Source of the DNA: Phytophthora colocasiae
Taxonomy: Eukaryota > Oomycota > Peronosporomycetes > Peronosporales > Peronosporaceae
DNA length: 64,000 bases
Assembly (NCBI GenBank): GCA_018806915.1
Contig: JAGKQI010000045.1
Coordinates: 310,001-374,000, forward strand
Reading direction: 5' to 3'
Both the position numbers and the translations under genes were made by a program. The notes under the pieces were generated by a model. The model was not told the DNA's origin. It ran no database searches and was given only the letters and a program-made list of their open reading frames with translations. Shown piece by piece: positions 54,968 through 64,000 of the stretch (its first letter is position 1; every line of letters starts with the position of its first letter).

Positions 54968-55395
54968 GCCTTCAGAATTTCTTGGGGAGTACTTGGTCAG
55001 GACGAGGAAAGTTGTGAAATGATCATCTGCGATGGTTGTTTTCCGGTGTAGCCTCTAAGCATCAATGCGCCTCCTTTGCGTAGCCGATTGATGGCTCGGA
55101 GGAGAGACTTGTGACTTGTGAGTAGTCTCTGCATGGAAATTGTGTGTTGGTAAATGTTGATACATCTACATGTATATGAAATACCAAGACATTGAGTGAA
55201 TCATTCGAAACAATTGACAGCTTATGATGCGTTTATCCTTCGTAAGTAGCGAGAGAAGACCAAAAAATACAGTCTCAAAGGCCCAGAAGAGGTTCTTCTT
55301 CTTCAACTATGGTGTTTCTTGACGAAAGAGTATGCAAGGCCTTTTTTAACCAATCATAGTGGGCATCTTAGGCATTTTTTTGCCATTTTAGCAAT
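54968..55395. promoter_or_regulatory. Divergent promoter of coiled-coil copy 11 and DMAP1
   Basis: On the minus strand, TCATTTC (55016-55022) followed by CAACTTTCC (55006-55014) fits the oomycete initiator plus flanking promoter region arrangement. On the plus strand, CCAAT is at 55350-55354 and GGCATTTTTTTGCCATTTTAGC at 55371-55392, just before the ATG. This region is the template copied in every unit. Confidence 0.6.
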
Positions 55396-57123
55396 ATGAG
55401 CGACGTAGCGCAGATCCTGGGGCTTGCGGGGCCCAAGGCTGGCGCTAATGGGGCGTCCGCGAGTGATCTGGACCAGCTCAAGCCTTCTGGTACACCATTG
55501 GGACGTGGCAAACAGACCAGCAGCTCCTCCAAGCAGAAGAAGCTCACAGGAATGCAACGCGAAGTGCTGGAACTGCTAGAGAGCAACCATCGCGCCAGTC
55601 ACGCGCTGTATCAAGGATTCGGCAAGACGAGTTTGAAACAGAAGTGGCAGGAACGCAAGAAGTCCCCAGCTGTCAAGTGGATCCGCAAGTCTTTCAGGAA
55701 TCCAGCAAGGGCAGCACTGGCAGGAGAGAATGGGGAGGAAGGGTTAACTCTTTCACATTGGGGGAAGGCCCATTTGGAACAGCCAGACTACGTGTTTGCC
55801 AGGTTTAATGTCAAGAATGAGACTGCCAGCTATACAACGGAGGAGTATCAGGCAGCGCTGGCTTATCATCAGGACCCAATGATGAAGTGGAGCAAGGAGG
55901 AGACGGATTTATTGCTGAAGCTCTGCCAGAACTTTGATCTGCGGTAAGTTACGGATACTTTCAAGTATAGTTGAGTATCTTACAGTGGTTTTGCTGTTGC
56001 TTTTTAGCTGGGTCGTCATCTCGGACAAGTACAATGCGAATCCGATCGCTAAAGGCGCTTCGAGATCTGTCGAGGATATTAAGTACCGGTACTATGAAGT
56101 GGTCCGATTGCTGGCTGAATACAGAGACAAAAAGGCAAGAGGTGAACTGGAGAAGAAGACTCCTGCAGATGACACTTCCGGATATACAGCTACTCCTGTT
56201 GTTGCTGCTGCAATGTCCGAGCCTGGAGCTGGCACAAGTACTCCGTCGACTGTAGTGCCTACGACGCCGGCCTCCTCTGCTTCAGAGCACTACAAGTTTA
56301 ACATTGCATACGAGAAACAGCGTAAGCGGCAGTTGGATCTTACTTTTGCTCGTACCGTTGAAGAGGAGAACGAGATTCGTCGTCTGAATGATGAGCTGCG
56401 GGGTGTGGAACAGCAGCTTAAGAAGGTGGCGGTTAAGGCGGATCTCAAGAAGAAGAAGGAGCTTGCCGATGTGCCGTATGAGATCAAGCGTACTCTACCT
56501 ACTGGCGTCATTCTGCGGAGTTCGTTACTGGCTCTTCCTCAGCAGAAGCATGCGCTGAGTGCAAAGTTACTCAAGAAGCTTCAGCTGTTGCTGGATGAAA
56601 TGGGGGTACCTGCTCGTCCTATGCCTACGAAACCGGTGTGTGAGACCTTTGACAAGTTAAGACAAGACGCTGTGGGACTGCTGTCACTTCGGAAACACCT
56701 CAAGAGTAAGCAAAACGAAGCTCAAGCGCTGCGCGAACGCTACCACGCACTCACCGGCCAAGAGTACAAGCCGATCACGACCCCTGTTACTCTATCTGGT
56801 ACGGATTCTTTTTCATGTTTCTTTATTTCATGTCAAGCTAATTTGTTCTCACGCACAGATCGACCAGGCGACGCTGCGTTTGCCGATGGAGGAAATGGTG
56901 CTGGCTTATCTGCAACAAACGCGCAGGCAATCAGCAAAGGTGCGTTATCTGTGTCCCTCACCACTTGCCTATTGTTTGCAGCACTAATGTTCAGTATTGC
57001 GACTCTGTCGATACAGGCAAGACGTCCAAACACTCTGAAAAAGCACTTCGAGCAGCCAAGCGACGTAGTAGTAGCGGCACCCCTGGCCTTCCTGCCAAAC
57101 GCAACAAGAAAGTGCCACACTAG
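55396..57123 (+). CDS. DMAP1: DNA methyltransferase 1-associated protein 1 / SWC4 homologue
   Basis: Exons are proposed at 55396-55943, 56008-56785, 56859-56939 and 56995-57123 (511 aa). Intron 1 (GTAAGT...TTTTTAG) restores NFDLRWVVISDKY, the hallmark of the DMAP1/SWC4 SANT (Myb-like) domain, here about residues 160-222. Exon 3 reads IDQATLRLPMEEMVLAYLQ and exon 4 a basic, probably nuclear tail (KRNKKVPH). A coiled region lies at about 285-340. Intron 2 needs the weak donor GTTACT to keep phase. DMAP1/SWC4 is a subunit of NuA4/TIP60 acetyltransferase and SWR1-type H2A.Z exchange complexes. It is the only full copy in the window; its first exon and promoter seed the ten chimeras to the left. 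Confidence 0.9.
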
Positions 57124-57423
57124 ATGTTGCTATCAGTAGGGTGTTAAAGCTTCGTCAAAACTGCATCACTATTCAGCAAGGCTATCTAATCTACAGTCTT
57201 TCATTGTTGTGCCTAGCTAATTGCTGGATGTTGTCATGGACAACTTTACGTGGGGGAGCTCTTTTAACTTTTTTTGTTTTTTTTTTTGTTTTTTTTTTCG
57301 TGGTGGGCATTTCATCTTCTTCTTTTCCCTCTTTTCACATTGCTTCATGAGCTCATGCCCGCCATCCGTCAACTACTCACGACTTGAGCTTTGACCAGGA
57401 GACAGCAGTACTGGACCTACCAT
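57124..57423. other. Intergenic 3' region between DMAP1 and PABPN1-like gene
   Basis: No gene is seen. A T-rich tract lies at about 57267-57298. The two genes converge here. Confidence 0.6.
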
Positions 57424-58083
57424 CTAGAAGTACGGGTGGAAACCACGTCCCCTTCCTCCACGGTATCCTCCGCGAGGGGGTCCACGGCTACGTCCTCGTC
57501 CCCGTCCTCGTCCACGACCTCCACGTCCGCCACGGGACATGTTAAATCCACGAACATTCTGTCTCTTCGGCGTAACCTTGAGCTGTCGTCCACGGAACAT
57601 TGTGTCGTTTAGGAGAAGTGCGCTTTCCACCGCATCACGAGAGGCGAACTCAATGTACGCGTAACCCTTGGGTTGTCCAGTAAACTTATCACACAGAATG
57701 GTAACGCGGTTAATTGTTCCACATGACTGGAACAAAGCCTGGAGCTCCTCCGGAGTGCTGCCATAGTCCACCTGACCAATGTAAATGGACGTGTCATCCA
57801 TCTGAGCTGGCTGTGCATTAGCTTGAGCTCCACCCATCTCATTAAGGCTCGAAGCTGTGTTCTTCCCCATCTGAGACTCCACTTCCGACTGCATCTCACT
57901 GAGCTTAGCTGCTTCCTCCTCCATCTCCTTCACGCGGCGCTTCATGTCCTCAATCTCAGCGTCCACAGCCTCCGCAGACTCTTCAGTAGCAGGAGCTACA
58001 TCGGTCTTGGGGGGTTCCGTCTCACCTGCCAGCGTAGCGGCCTCAGCCTCCAACTGGCTCACGTCCACTGCTTCTTCCGCCAT
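57424..58083 (-). CDS. PABPN1: Nuclear poly(A)-binding protein (PABPN1/Pab2 family)
   Basis: The protein has 219 residues. Residues 40-72 form an acidic coiled coil ([20 protein letters not shown]); 98-174 are a single RRM with RNP2 IYIGQV and RNP1 KGYAYIEF; 183-219 are Arg/Gly-rich ([10 protein letters not shown]) and end FHPYF. This order, coiled coil, RRM, RGG tail, is that of PABPN1/Pab2, which binds growing poly(A) tails in the nucleus and controls their length. It is a single exon. It is divergent from the zinc-finger gene at 58203 with only 119 bases between them, so a shared promoter is likely. Confidence 0.9.
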   Translation of the reverse strand: MAEEAVDVSQLEAEAATLAGETEPPKTDVAPATEESAEAVDAEIEDMKRRVKEMEEEAAKLSEMQSEVESQMGKNTASSLNEMGGAQANAQPAQMDDTSIYIGQVDYGSTPEELQALFQSCGTINRVTILCDKFTGQPKGYAYIEFASRDAVESALLLNDTMFRGRQLKVTPKRQNVRGFNMSRGGRGGRGRGRGRGRSRGPPRGGYRGGRGRGFHPYF

Positions 58084-58202
58084 TTTAGTTCCTGCTTGTC
58101 TTGTTTTGAAATTTGCATGAAAGTAACAGCCAATTACGTAAAACTAGGAAATAGAATACGTAACTATGTTATTTCATAAATTGGTGTAACTTTGGTGTAC
58201 AC

Positions 58203-59564
58203 ATGACAATGGCAGCACAAGGGTCGAAGGTGGAGGCTCTGCTGTCCGCTTGGGAAGACGCTACAGCGCCGATAGACGCTCGAGTGAGAGAGAACCCGGT
58301 GCTATTTACGTCTGGATCGGATGGTATCACTACGACGCGCTTCAAGAGACTAAAGGGACCTGAATCTGATGATTTGTGTCGTCCTTGGGATCATTCCGAC
58401 TTTTTGACACGAGTTAGCAGCTTCTCTATTGGCTCGTGGTTCGCGAAGCCAGATGTGATCAGTGCATTCGAGTGTGCTCGTCATGGATGGAGGAATTCAG
58501 CTCCGGATCAATTGTATTGCAATTGGTAAGGTAATGGTTGAGATAATTAAAGCGGAGTGCAGATGCTGATACTGTGAATTGTAGTTGTAAGCAGTTTCTG
58601 TGTTTTAAGATTGACGACAAGTTGAGTGAAGCTGGAGCCCTAAAAGTGGCCAAGATGTTCAATCAGCAACTCGTTTCGGGGCACACGCAGCTTTGTCCAT
58701 GGAGGGGCAACCCGTCACCGGAAGCTTTCACAACGGTGAGTAGAACTGGTAAAGTTAAATGTGGATATTATCGATCTTCTAATGGTGCTTATGCTAAATC
58801 AGCTTCCTATCGCAACGAAGCGCCAAGTATTCGAAATATTCTTGAATCGAATGGATAAGCAAGTGACGAAAATGAACGAGAACGCGGAGTTCCAGAAGCA
58901 AATGGAGGACATGAAAGTTGCAAATTCGGTGCTGACCAAGGTACTAAAAGCTGTATTCGCTGGGGATGCTGCTGAGCCTCTGAATGTTGTGACACTGGGA
59001 TCGAATTTATCGGCTAGAGTATCGCACGATCAAGTCGTTAGTTCGGAAGCCCTCGTTAATGCTGCACTTCTGATCATCTGTGGATGGCAATTTGACCCAA
59101 GCGATGACAACCACAATAGCACGTTATGGTGCGGATCTTGCAATCGTCGATGGCCTCTTGTCAACAAAAGTGTTAACGATGAGGGAAGCGAGCCGCCAAC
59201 AAAGCGCTTAAAGGCCAACGATGCACTGCAACCTGTCGATTTACTGTCTCAACACCGTCACTTTTGCCCCTGGCTGATTGAGCGCAAGTTTACTGGTGTT
59301 GAAGACTACGGAGAAAGTGACTCAAAGCTGTGGGAATTCGTGAAACTGGCAGGCTGGGAGCAATATGCTCAGGTAATTAGCGATCTGGTACTGCAACGTG
59401 AAAAGTTGATAGTTCTAACATTTGTTGTTGTGATGCAAAAACAGTCTCTGATGTTCCTCGGCAACTCTGAAGATGGAGCTATCGTAGCTGCGGGTAGCGA
59501 TTCAATAAGGACTCGCTGCCCGGTCGAAGCACTGGAATCAGTTCAAGCCGTACTAGACCTGTAA
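58203..59564 (+). CDS. C3HC zinc-finger protein, ZC3HC1 (NIPA)-like
   Basis: Exons are proposed at 58203-58525, 58585-58735, 58803-59372 and 59445-59564 (387 aa). The first C3HC domain reads RPWDHSDFLTRVSSF, then CARHGWRNSAPDQLYC-NCC across intron 1 and HTQLCPWRGNPSP. The second (Rsm1-like) region has LWCGSCNRRWPLV and HRHFCPWLIE. These are the two zinc modules of the NIPA/ZC3HC1 family, which acts at the nuclear envelope or basket and, in animals, in an SCF-type ubiquitin ligase. Intron 3 (72 bases, with CTAAC near its end) is in frame, so retention would add 24 residues. Two start Mets are three codons apart; the first is used here. Confidence 0.85.
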
Positions 59565-59837
59565 ATCAGGAAAAAGTAACACTTAAAGTACTTGTCAACA
59601 CTTGGCCGTCACAGCTCTGTTGCTTGGCCCCCACTAGAACAACTATATGGCTCATATGAGGCATGGCACGGACTGACATATGATGCACACTGTTGGAATG
59701 CATTGTGTCGGACATCTTTCGTGCAACCTCCTCTATATATTTCCTATCTTCTTCTTAACAGCAACTAGTGGGGCATTGGCATAACTCCTCAGCAACGAAA
59801 ACTGGATTTACACAGTACCCGCCTGCAATTATCTTGG

Positions 59838-60086
59838 TTAACTCCTGGAAGGGTCCTCAGACTTCCCAGCCTGCGCGTTTTGGGCGGCCTGAGTGGCTTT
59901 GCTGACTTCCGCCGCCACGTACTCGCCCTCGGAAATCTGCCAGCGCTGCAGAGTGTCCTTGAAGATGTAAACGCCAGTGACAGCGCCCAGAATCACAGCT
60001 AGTCCAACGTCCATGAGTGGCGTCGCACGTCGTACACGCGGACGCAGCGTCCTGCCATCTTTCTTCTTGCCGAACAGCGACACCAT
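59838..60086 (-). CDS. Small single-pass membrane protein, unrecognised (82 aa)
   Basis: A basic head (KKKDGRTLRPRVRR) is followed by one hydrophobic segment (VGLAVILGAVTGVYIF, about residues 27-42) and a charged Ala/Gln-rich tail. The layout resembles small mitochondrial inner-membrane or assembly proteins, but I cannot assign a family. There is no intron. The ATG lies 650 bases from the divergent Hsp70 start. Codon use looks normal, with strong third-position C and G, which supports a real gene. Confidence 0.65.
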   Translation of the reverse strand: MVSLFGKKKDGRTLRPRVRRATPLMDVGLAVILGAVTGVYIFKDTLQRWQISEGEYVAAEVSKATQAAQNAQAGKSEDPSRS

Positions 60087-60737
60087 CTTGCCTTGCCTTG
60101 CGTAACGTCCGCTAAGCTTGATGCCTGTCGAGTGAAATGCTCAAATCCCGATTAAGTGCGATATGACAATCATTCTGTTTTGTTCTGGAAGGATCCAAAA
60201 GTGGTCCATAATGGGTTTGAGCAAAATTTGTGCACCATGATCAAATAAAGTGCATGAACACACACACATGGGTGTCGGTTTTGTCGACTCTAGGCCAAAC
60301 ACGTACAATTCGCAGTGCATTGCTACAATGCAAATTGTGCAGGAGTCCTCTTGCGGTTCTCGAACTTCGAGTCGAAGGGCTTCGATGACCGCCGAGATGT
60401 CTCCGCCAAGATCGGACAGACCTGTCCACAAGAAAAAGTCCACGCACACATTATCCAACAAATCAAATCACTCTATAAACCTATACCCTACATTCCGCCA
60501 TCATTTTATTCTCCTCTCTCCACCATAATTTCCTTCCATATTTACTTGAACCTATCTTCTAGAATGATAACCATTCTGTTCTATATCCACTCTCTGCACA
60601 GTAAATTTTGGTCCCAAGCTCAAGTACGTGTGGTCCAGCGAGTGGCTCAGGGCCTCCAAACAAGAGGTTTAACTCGCGCATCAATCTCGAATTTGCGCAT
60701 TTCCCCACAGCCGCAGACTTCCAACCTCTCATACAGA
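60087..60737. promoter_or_regulatory. Intergenic and promoter region upstream of mitochondrial Hsp70
   Basis: No gene is supported in 60087-60737. TTCTAGAA (60557-60564) is a perfect inverted pair of heat-shock pentamers, about 175 bases before the Hsp70 ATG. The stretch 60480-60560 is pyrimidine-rich. Confidence 0.5.
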
Positions 60738-62687
60738 ATGCTGCGTCTCGCCCGCCCCGCCCCCGCCTCTGCGGCCGCCAAGCGCATGTTCTCGGCCGCT
60801 GCCGGCTCCGAGGTCATCGGTATTGATCTGGGTACGACCAACTCTTGCGTGGCCGTGATGGAGGGTAAGACTGCCCGTGTGATTGAGAACTCGGAGGGTG
60901 CACGCACGACGCCCTCGGTTGTAGCCATTCTGGACAATGATGAGCGCCTTGTGGGTATGCCCGCTAAGCGTCAGGCTGTGACCAACCCGGAGAACACGTT
61001 CTACGCTGTCAAGCGTCTCATTGGCCGTAAGTTCGAGGACAAGGAGACCCAGGAAGTGTCCAAGGTTGTCTCGTACAAGATCGTCAAGGGTAACAACGGT
61101 AAGGACGCCTGGGTGGAGGCTAAGGGCCAGAAGTACTCCCCGTCGCAGATTGGATCCATGGTGCTTACCAAGATGAAGGAAACTGCTGACGGATTCCTCG
61201 GCAAGCCCATTACTCAGGCTGTCGTCACGGTCCCTGCTTACTTCAACGACTCGCAGCGTCAGGCTACCAAGGATGCCGGTAAGATTGCCGGTCTGGACGT
61301 GCTTCGTATCATTAACGAGCCCACGGCTGCTGCTCTTGCGTACGGCATGGACAAGGCTGACGGCAAGGTCATTGCTGTCTTTGACCTGGGTGGCGGTACC
61401 TTTGATGTGTCTATCCTGGAGATTTCGGGCGGTGTGTTCGAGGTCAAGTCCACCAACGGTGACACTCTTCTCGGTGGTGAGGACTTCGACGAGGAGCTGC
61501 TGCGTTACCTCGTGGACGAGTTCAAGAAGGAGACCAGCATTGACCTGGCGGGCGACAACCTCGCCATGCAGCGTCTCCGTGAGGCCGCTGAGAAGGCCAA
61601 GCGTGAGCTTGATGGCCTGGCTCAGACGGACATCAGTCTGCCTTTCATCACGGCCGACGCTACCGGCCCTAAGCACTTGAACATGAAGATCACTCGTGCC
61701 ACTTTCGAGAAGCTGGTGGGCAAGCTCATTGAGCGCACCATGGGCCCTTGCAAGAAGTGTGTCAAGGATGCTGGTCTGGAGAAGAGCGACATTAATGAGG
61801 TCATTCTGGTCGGCGGAATGTCGCGTATGCCTAAGGTGCAGACGACCGTGGAGGAGTTCTTCGGCAAGAAGCCCTCGAAGGGTGTCAACCCTGATGAGGT
61901 CGTGGCCATGGGTGCTGCTATCCAGGGTGGTGTGCTGCGCGGTGACGTGAAGGACATTCTGCTGCTGGATGTGACCCCTCTGTCCCTGGGTATTGAGACT
62001 CTGGGCGGTGTGTTCACCAAGCTGATCCCGCGTAACACCACGATCCCGACCAAGAAGTCGCAGGTGTTCTCGACGGCTGCTGACTCGCAGACGCAGGTGG
62101 GCATTAAGGTGCTTCAGGGCGAGCGTGAGATGGCTGCTGATAACAAGCTGCTCGGCAACTTCGACCTGGTGGGCATCCCGCCTGCCCCGCGTGGCGTGCC
62201 GCAGATTGAGGTGAGCTTCGACATTGACGCCAACGGAATCGTGAACGTCGGTGCCCGCGACAAGGCTACGGGCAAGGAGCAGAACATTGTGATTCAGTCG
62301 AGCGGCGGTCTGTCGGACGCTGAGATCGAGAAGATGGTTGCTGATGCCGAGGCCAACGCTGCCGCTGACCAGCAGCGTAAGGAACTGATCGAGGCCAAGA
62401 ACGAGGCTGACTCGACGCTGTACACGACGGAGAAGACCCTGAAGGAGCACGAGGACAAGATCGACGCCGAGACCCTCGAGAAGGTGAAGGCTGCTCTTGC
62501 TGACCTGCGAACCAAGTCGGAGGGTGAGAACACGGAGGAGATCAAGGCTGCTCTTGAGGAGGTGCAGAAGATGTCCATGAAGATCGGTGAGGCTGTCTAC
62601 AAGTCCCAGCAGGGCGAGGGCGCTTCCAGCGAAGAGAACAAGGACGAGAACGTGCACGACGCTGAGTTTAAGGACAAGAAGGACTAA
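60738..62687 (+). CDS. Mitochondrial Hsp70 chaperone
   Basis: The protein has 649 residues. The start is the ATG at 60738, because the preceding in-frame sequence has no Hsp70 similarity and a typical mitochondrial presequence begins here: [18 protein letters not shown], Arg-rich, with a likely cleavage site near residue 18-23. Hsp70 signatures are [10 protein letters not shown] (29-38), [13 protein letters not shown] (about 214) and [14 protein letters not shown] (about 355). The substrate-binding domain and an acidic helical lid follow. It matches DnaK/Ssc1-type proteins, which drive protein import and folding in the matrix. No intron. Codon use is strongly biased to C/G-ending codons, as in highly expressed genes. 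Confidence 0.96.
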   Translation: MLRLARPAPASAAAKRMFSAAAGSEVIGIDLGTTNSCVAVMEGKTARVIENSEGARTTPSVVAILDNDERLVGMPAKRQAVTNPENTFYAVKRLIGRKFEDKETQEVSKVVSYKIVKGNNGKDAWVEAKGQKYSPSQIGSMVLTKMKETADGFLGKPITQAVVTVPAYFNDSQRQATKDAGKIAGLDVLRIINEPTAAALAYGMDKADGKVIAVFDLGGGTFDVSILEISGGVFEVKSTNGDTLLGGEDFDEELLRYLVDEFKKETSIDLAGDNLAMQRLREAAEKAKRELDGLAQTDISLPFITADATGPKHLNMKITRATFEKLVGKLIERTMGPCKKCVKDAGLEKSDINEVILVGGMSRMPKVQTTVEEFFGKKPSKGVNPDEVVAMGAAIQGGVLRGDVKDILLLDVTPLSLGIETLGGVFTKLIPRNTTIPTKKSQVFSTAADSQTQVGIKVLQGEREMAADNKLLGNFDLVGIPPAPRGVPQIEVSFDIDANGIVNVGARDKATGKEQNIVIQSSGGLSDAEIEKMVADAEANAAADQQRKELIEAKNEADSTLYTTEKTLKEHEDKIDAETLEKVKAALADLRTKSEGENTEEIKAALEEVQKMSMKIGEAVYKSQQGEGASSEENKDENVHDAEFKDKKD

Positions 62688-62978
62688 GTTCGTTATCAAG
62701 CGTAGTTAGTCTGCTTGCCAGACGATCCCAGAGCGAGCGCAGCTAGCCGGACGGATGGTGAGCGAGCTTTAGACGACTGGTGTCCTCTTCGGCCTTAGTA
62801 TTTTGCTGCTTTTGATTTGGTTTCTCTATTAGATGGACACATGTAGGAAGATGCCGACAAGTAATTTACTGTTTGCAACGAGAAATCAAGACACGAAGTG
62901 AATTCAAATGCGTGTTTCATGTTGAGAATGAGCCGTCTTGCTTGCCCGATGGGTGGAGAATCGTTGATATCCTAAAGC

Positions 62979-63723
62979 TTACACGCTCTCCGTTTTGTCC
63001 TTTGCTGCAGATGCTCCCGCCGTCGGCTCTTGGTTCTTGTCGCTGCCATCTTCGTTCGTCTACAGTCGAGCAGAAAGTAAAATACATTAGACACTCTTTA
63101 TCCGACCTGAAGTACTGCCTTTGGCACCTGCTCCATCAAGTCTGCGATGGACTTCTCCAACTCGTCAATACGTGATCCCATTTCGTCGAGTGGAGTTTGT
63201 CCAGCAGCACATCGCACACCGAAAAGTTAAGGAAAACTCATCCCCAACTACTACAACCATGATATGCAAATAGGAATGAACAAGGTGAAAAGGATATTTC
63301 TTCCGATGATGGCGTCCGACATCTGCGCGAATCGTGATTGCTGCAATACGAACAATAACCCCGTCAGCAAATACACCACGATCCAAGCACCAGTGTCAGA
63401 AAGCTCCTACCATTTGTTCCAGCAGACTTTGCACCTGTAGATTATCACCACATAATGATTAGCACATACGCAATAGTATCCAAAAAATTTTTTAGGTATC
63501 TAACGGTTGAGCACGCACGAAAACTGTGAGGTCCTGAGCGTCCGTGGGGCCGCCAGGGGCGCTGGAGCTCGCGTTCTTAGATGCGTCCGAGGAGTTCTGT
63601 GCAGCAAAATCAGAGCGGAAAAGAACATTAACACATATCAACATAGTGAGCATGCACATAAGCTCTTTAGATTCGCATAAAACGCCGTCGTTGCAGCGCT
63701 AGAGTAGCAGCAAGACGCACCAT
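62979..63723 (-). CDS. HSBP1: Heat shock factor binding protein 1 (HSBP1), six exons
   Basis: Proposed exons on the minus strand are 63721-63723 (ATG only), 63519-63596, 63411-63434, 63298-63340, 63128-63189 and 62979-63059, total 96 aa. Read in order they give TDAQDLTVF, VQSLLEQM, QSRFAQMSDAIIGR, IDEMGSRIDELEKSIADLMEQ and a polar tail ending KDKTESV. This is the HSBP1 hydrophobic-repeat coiled coil, which in animals binds the HSF trimerisation region and dampens the heat-shock response. Four introns are GT-AG. The one between IIGR and IDEM has AT-AC ends. The single-codon first exon is the least certain part. It is tail to tail with Hsp70. Confidence 0.85.
63190..63297 (-). other. U12-type AT-AC intron in HSBP1
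   Basis: On the minus strand the intron starts ATATCCTTTT, the minor-spliceosome donor consensus, contains TTCCTTAAC (63226-63234), the U12 branch-point consensus, and ends CCAC. Splicing A|TC gives IIGRIDEMGSRIDELEK, matching the conserved HSBP1 order. No GT or AG site near the ends gives this join. The branch-to-acceptor distance (about 36 bases) is longer than usual; an in-frame AC at 63199 would add three residues. Confidence 0.8.
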
Positions 63724-63884
63724 TTTATATGATCTTTCGGTTCTGGAAGGGCACGAAAATTGTGACAAAATGTAAATTGAGTGTGGCGCACATCAAATAG
63801 TATCAGATCTGGAAACAATCAGCCAAAAATGCCATTCAGTTCCGAATTTGCCAGCTAGAGAACACTTTGCACCTGTGAAAACGA

Positions 63885-64000
63885 ATGGGCTGGAACTGTG
63901 TACAGTGCACGTTCTTGAACGCCAACGACTCGGCTGCGAACTGTGACGCCTGTAATGCTATTCGAGTATTGAAATGCCCCACGTGCAAGGGCGAGATCAA
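63885..64000 (+). CDS. RanBP2-type zinc-finger protein, 5' end only
   Basis: From the ATG at 63885 the frame is open to the window edge (38 codons). It reads MGWNCVQCTFLNANDSA, then NCDAC, a RanBP2-like finger (W-x-C-x2-C ... C-x2-C, with 11 residues between the pairs instead of the usual 10), then CPTCKGEI, the start of another zinc-binding pair. RanBP2 fingers bind ubiquitin or single-stranded RNA. It is divergent from HSBP1, 161 bases away. The rest of the gene is outside the window. Confidence 0.6.
   Translation, partial: MGWNCVQCTFLNANDSAANCDACNAIRVLKCPTCKGEI

Noticed and set aside
60141..60461. Minus-strand ORF of 106 residues upstream of Hsp70
   Set aside because: It has no domain, overlaps probable promoter sequence, and its codon use does not resemble the neighbouring genes.
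60315..60737. N-terminal extension of Hsp70 in the same frame
   Set aside because: The segment has no Hsp70 similarity, and a standard mitochondrial presequence begins at 60738.
60729..62699. Long minus-strand ORF (656 aa) as a gene
   Set aside because: It is a full mirror of Hsp70, has no recognisable fold, and arises from the strong third-position bias of the sense gene.
63165..63386. Minus-strand 73-residue ORF as a gene
   Set aside because: It runs through the proposed AT-AC intron and uses the wrong frame of two HSBP1 exons.

Overview
The window looks like the nuclear genome of an oomycete, probably Phytophthora or a close relative. Introns are short (about 55 to 125 bases), oomycete-style initiator elements occur (TCATTTC followed by CAACTTTCC), LTR retrotransposons are abundant, and the host genes are typical eukaryotic housekeeping genes. 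The species cannot be named from the sequence alone.

Bases 442-55395 are a tandem array of about 2.9 kb units. Each unit holds (i) a minus-strand gene for an unrecognised coiled-coil protein with a basic tail, (ii) a divergent promoter region of about 430 bases, and (iii) a plus-strand chimera that joins the promoter and first exon of the chromatin gene DMAP1/SWC4 to the 3' half of a family GH1 beta-glucosidase. There are 11 coiled-coil copies and 10 chimeras. The eleventh and last unit runs into the only full-length DMAP1 gene (55396-57123), so the array grew from the 5' end of that gene. Coiled-coil copies differ in heptad modules, N-terminal domain and C-terminal tail; several are frameshifted.

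Three kinds of mobile element interrupt the array. A Ty3/gypsy element with 727-base LTRs sits at 22177-31652, and the end of another copy at the same relative site opens the window (1-441). A Ty1/copia element sits exactly on the DMAP1-derived start codon of two units (7739-15193 and 36067-43517), with the same target duplication each time. Each copia copy carries a piggyBac-type element in gag. Shared insertion points show a second, 28-31 kb level of duplication: gypsy, one or two units, copia, further units.

Right of the array is an ordinary gene-dense region: DMAP1 (+), a PABPN1-like poly(A)-binding protein (-), a ZC3HC1/NIPA-like zinc-finger protein (+, divergent from PABPN1), a small one-TM protein (-), mitochondrial Hsp70 (+), a heat-shock-factor-binding protein HSBP1 (-, tail to tail with Hsp70) and the start of a RanBP2-type zinc-finger gene (+). 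HSBP1 appears to contain a U12-type AT-AC intron (63190-63297) with near-ideal donor and branch-point sequences.

The main points for follow-up are the array of variable coiled-coil genes with decoy DMAP1 5' ends, the switching of the coiled-coil C terminus by an A8/A9 run, the LTR-derived in-frame extension of two DMAP1 fragments, the piggyBac element without TTAA borders, and the AT-AC intron.
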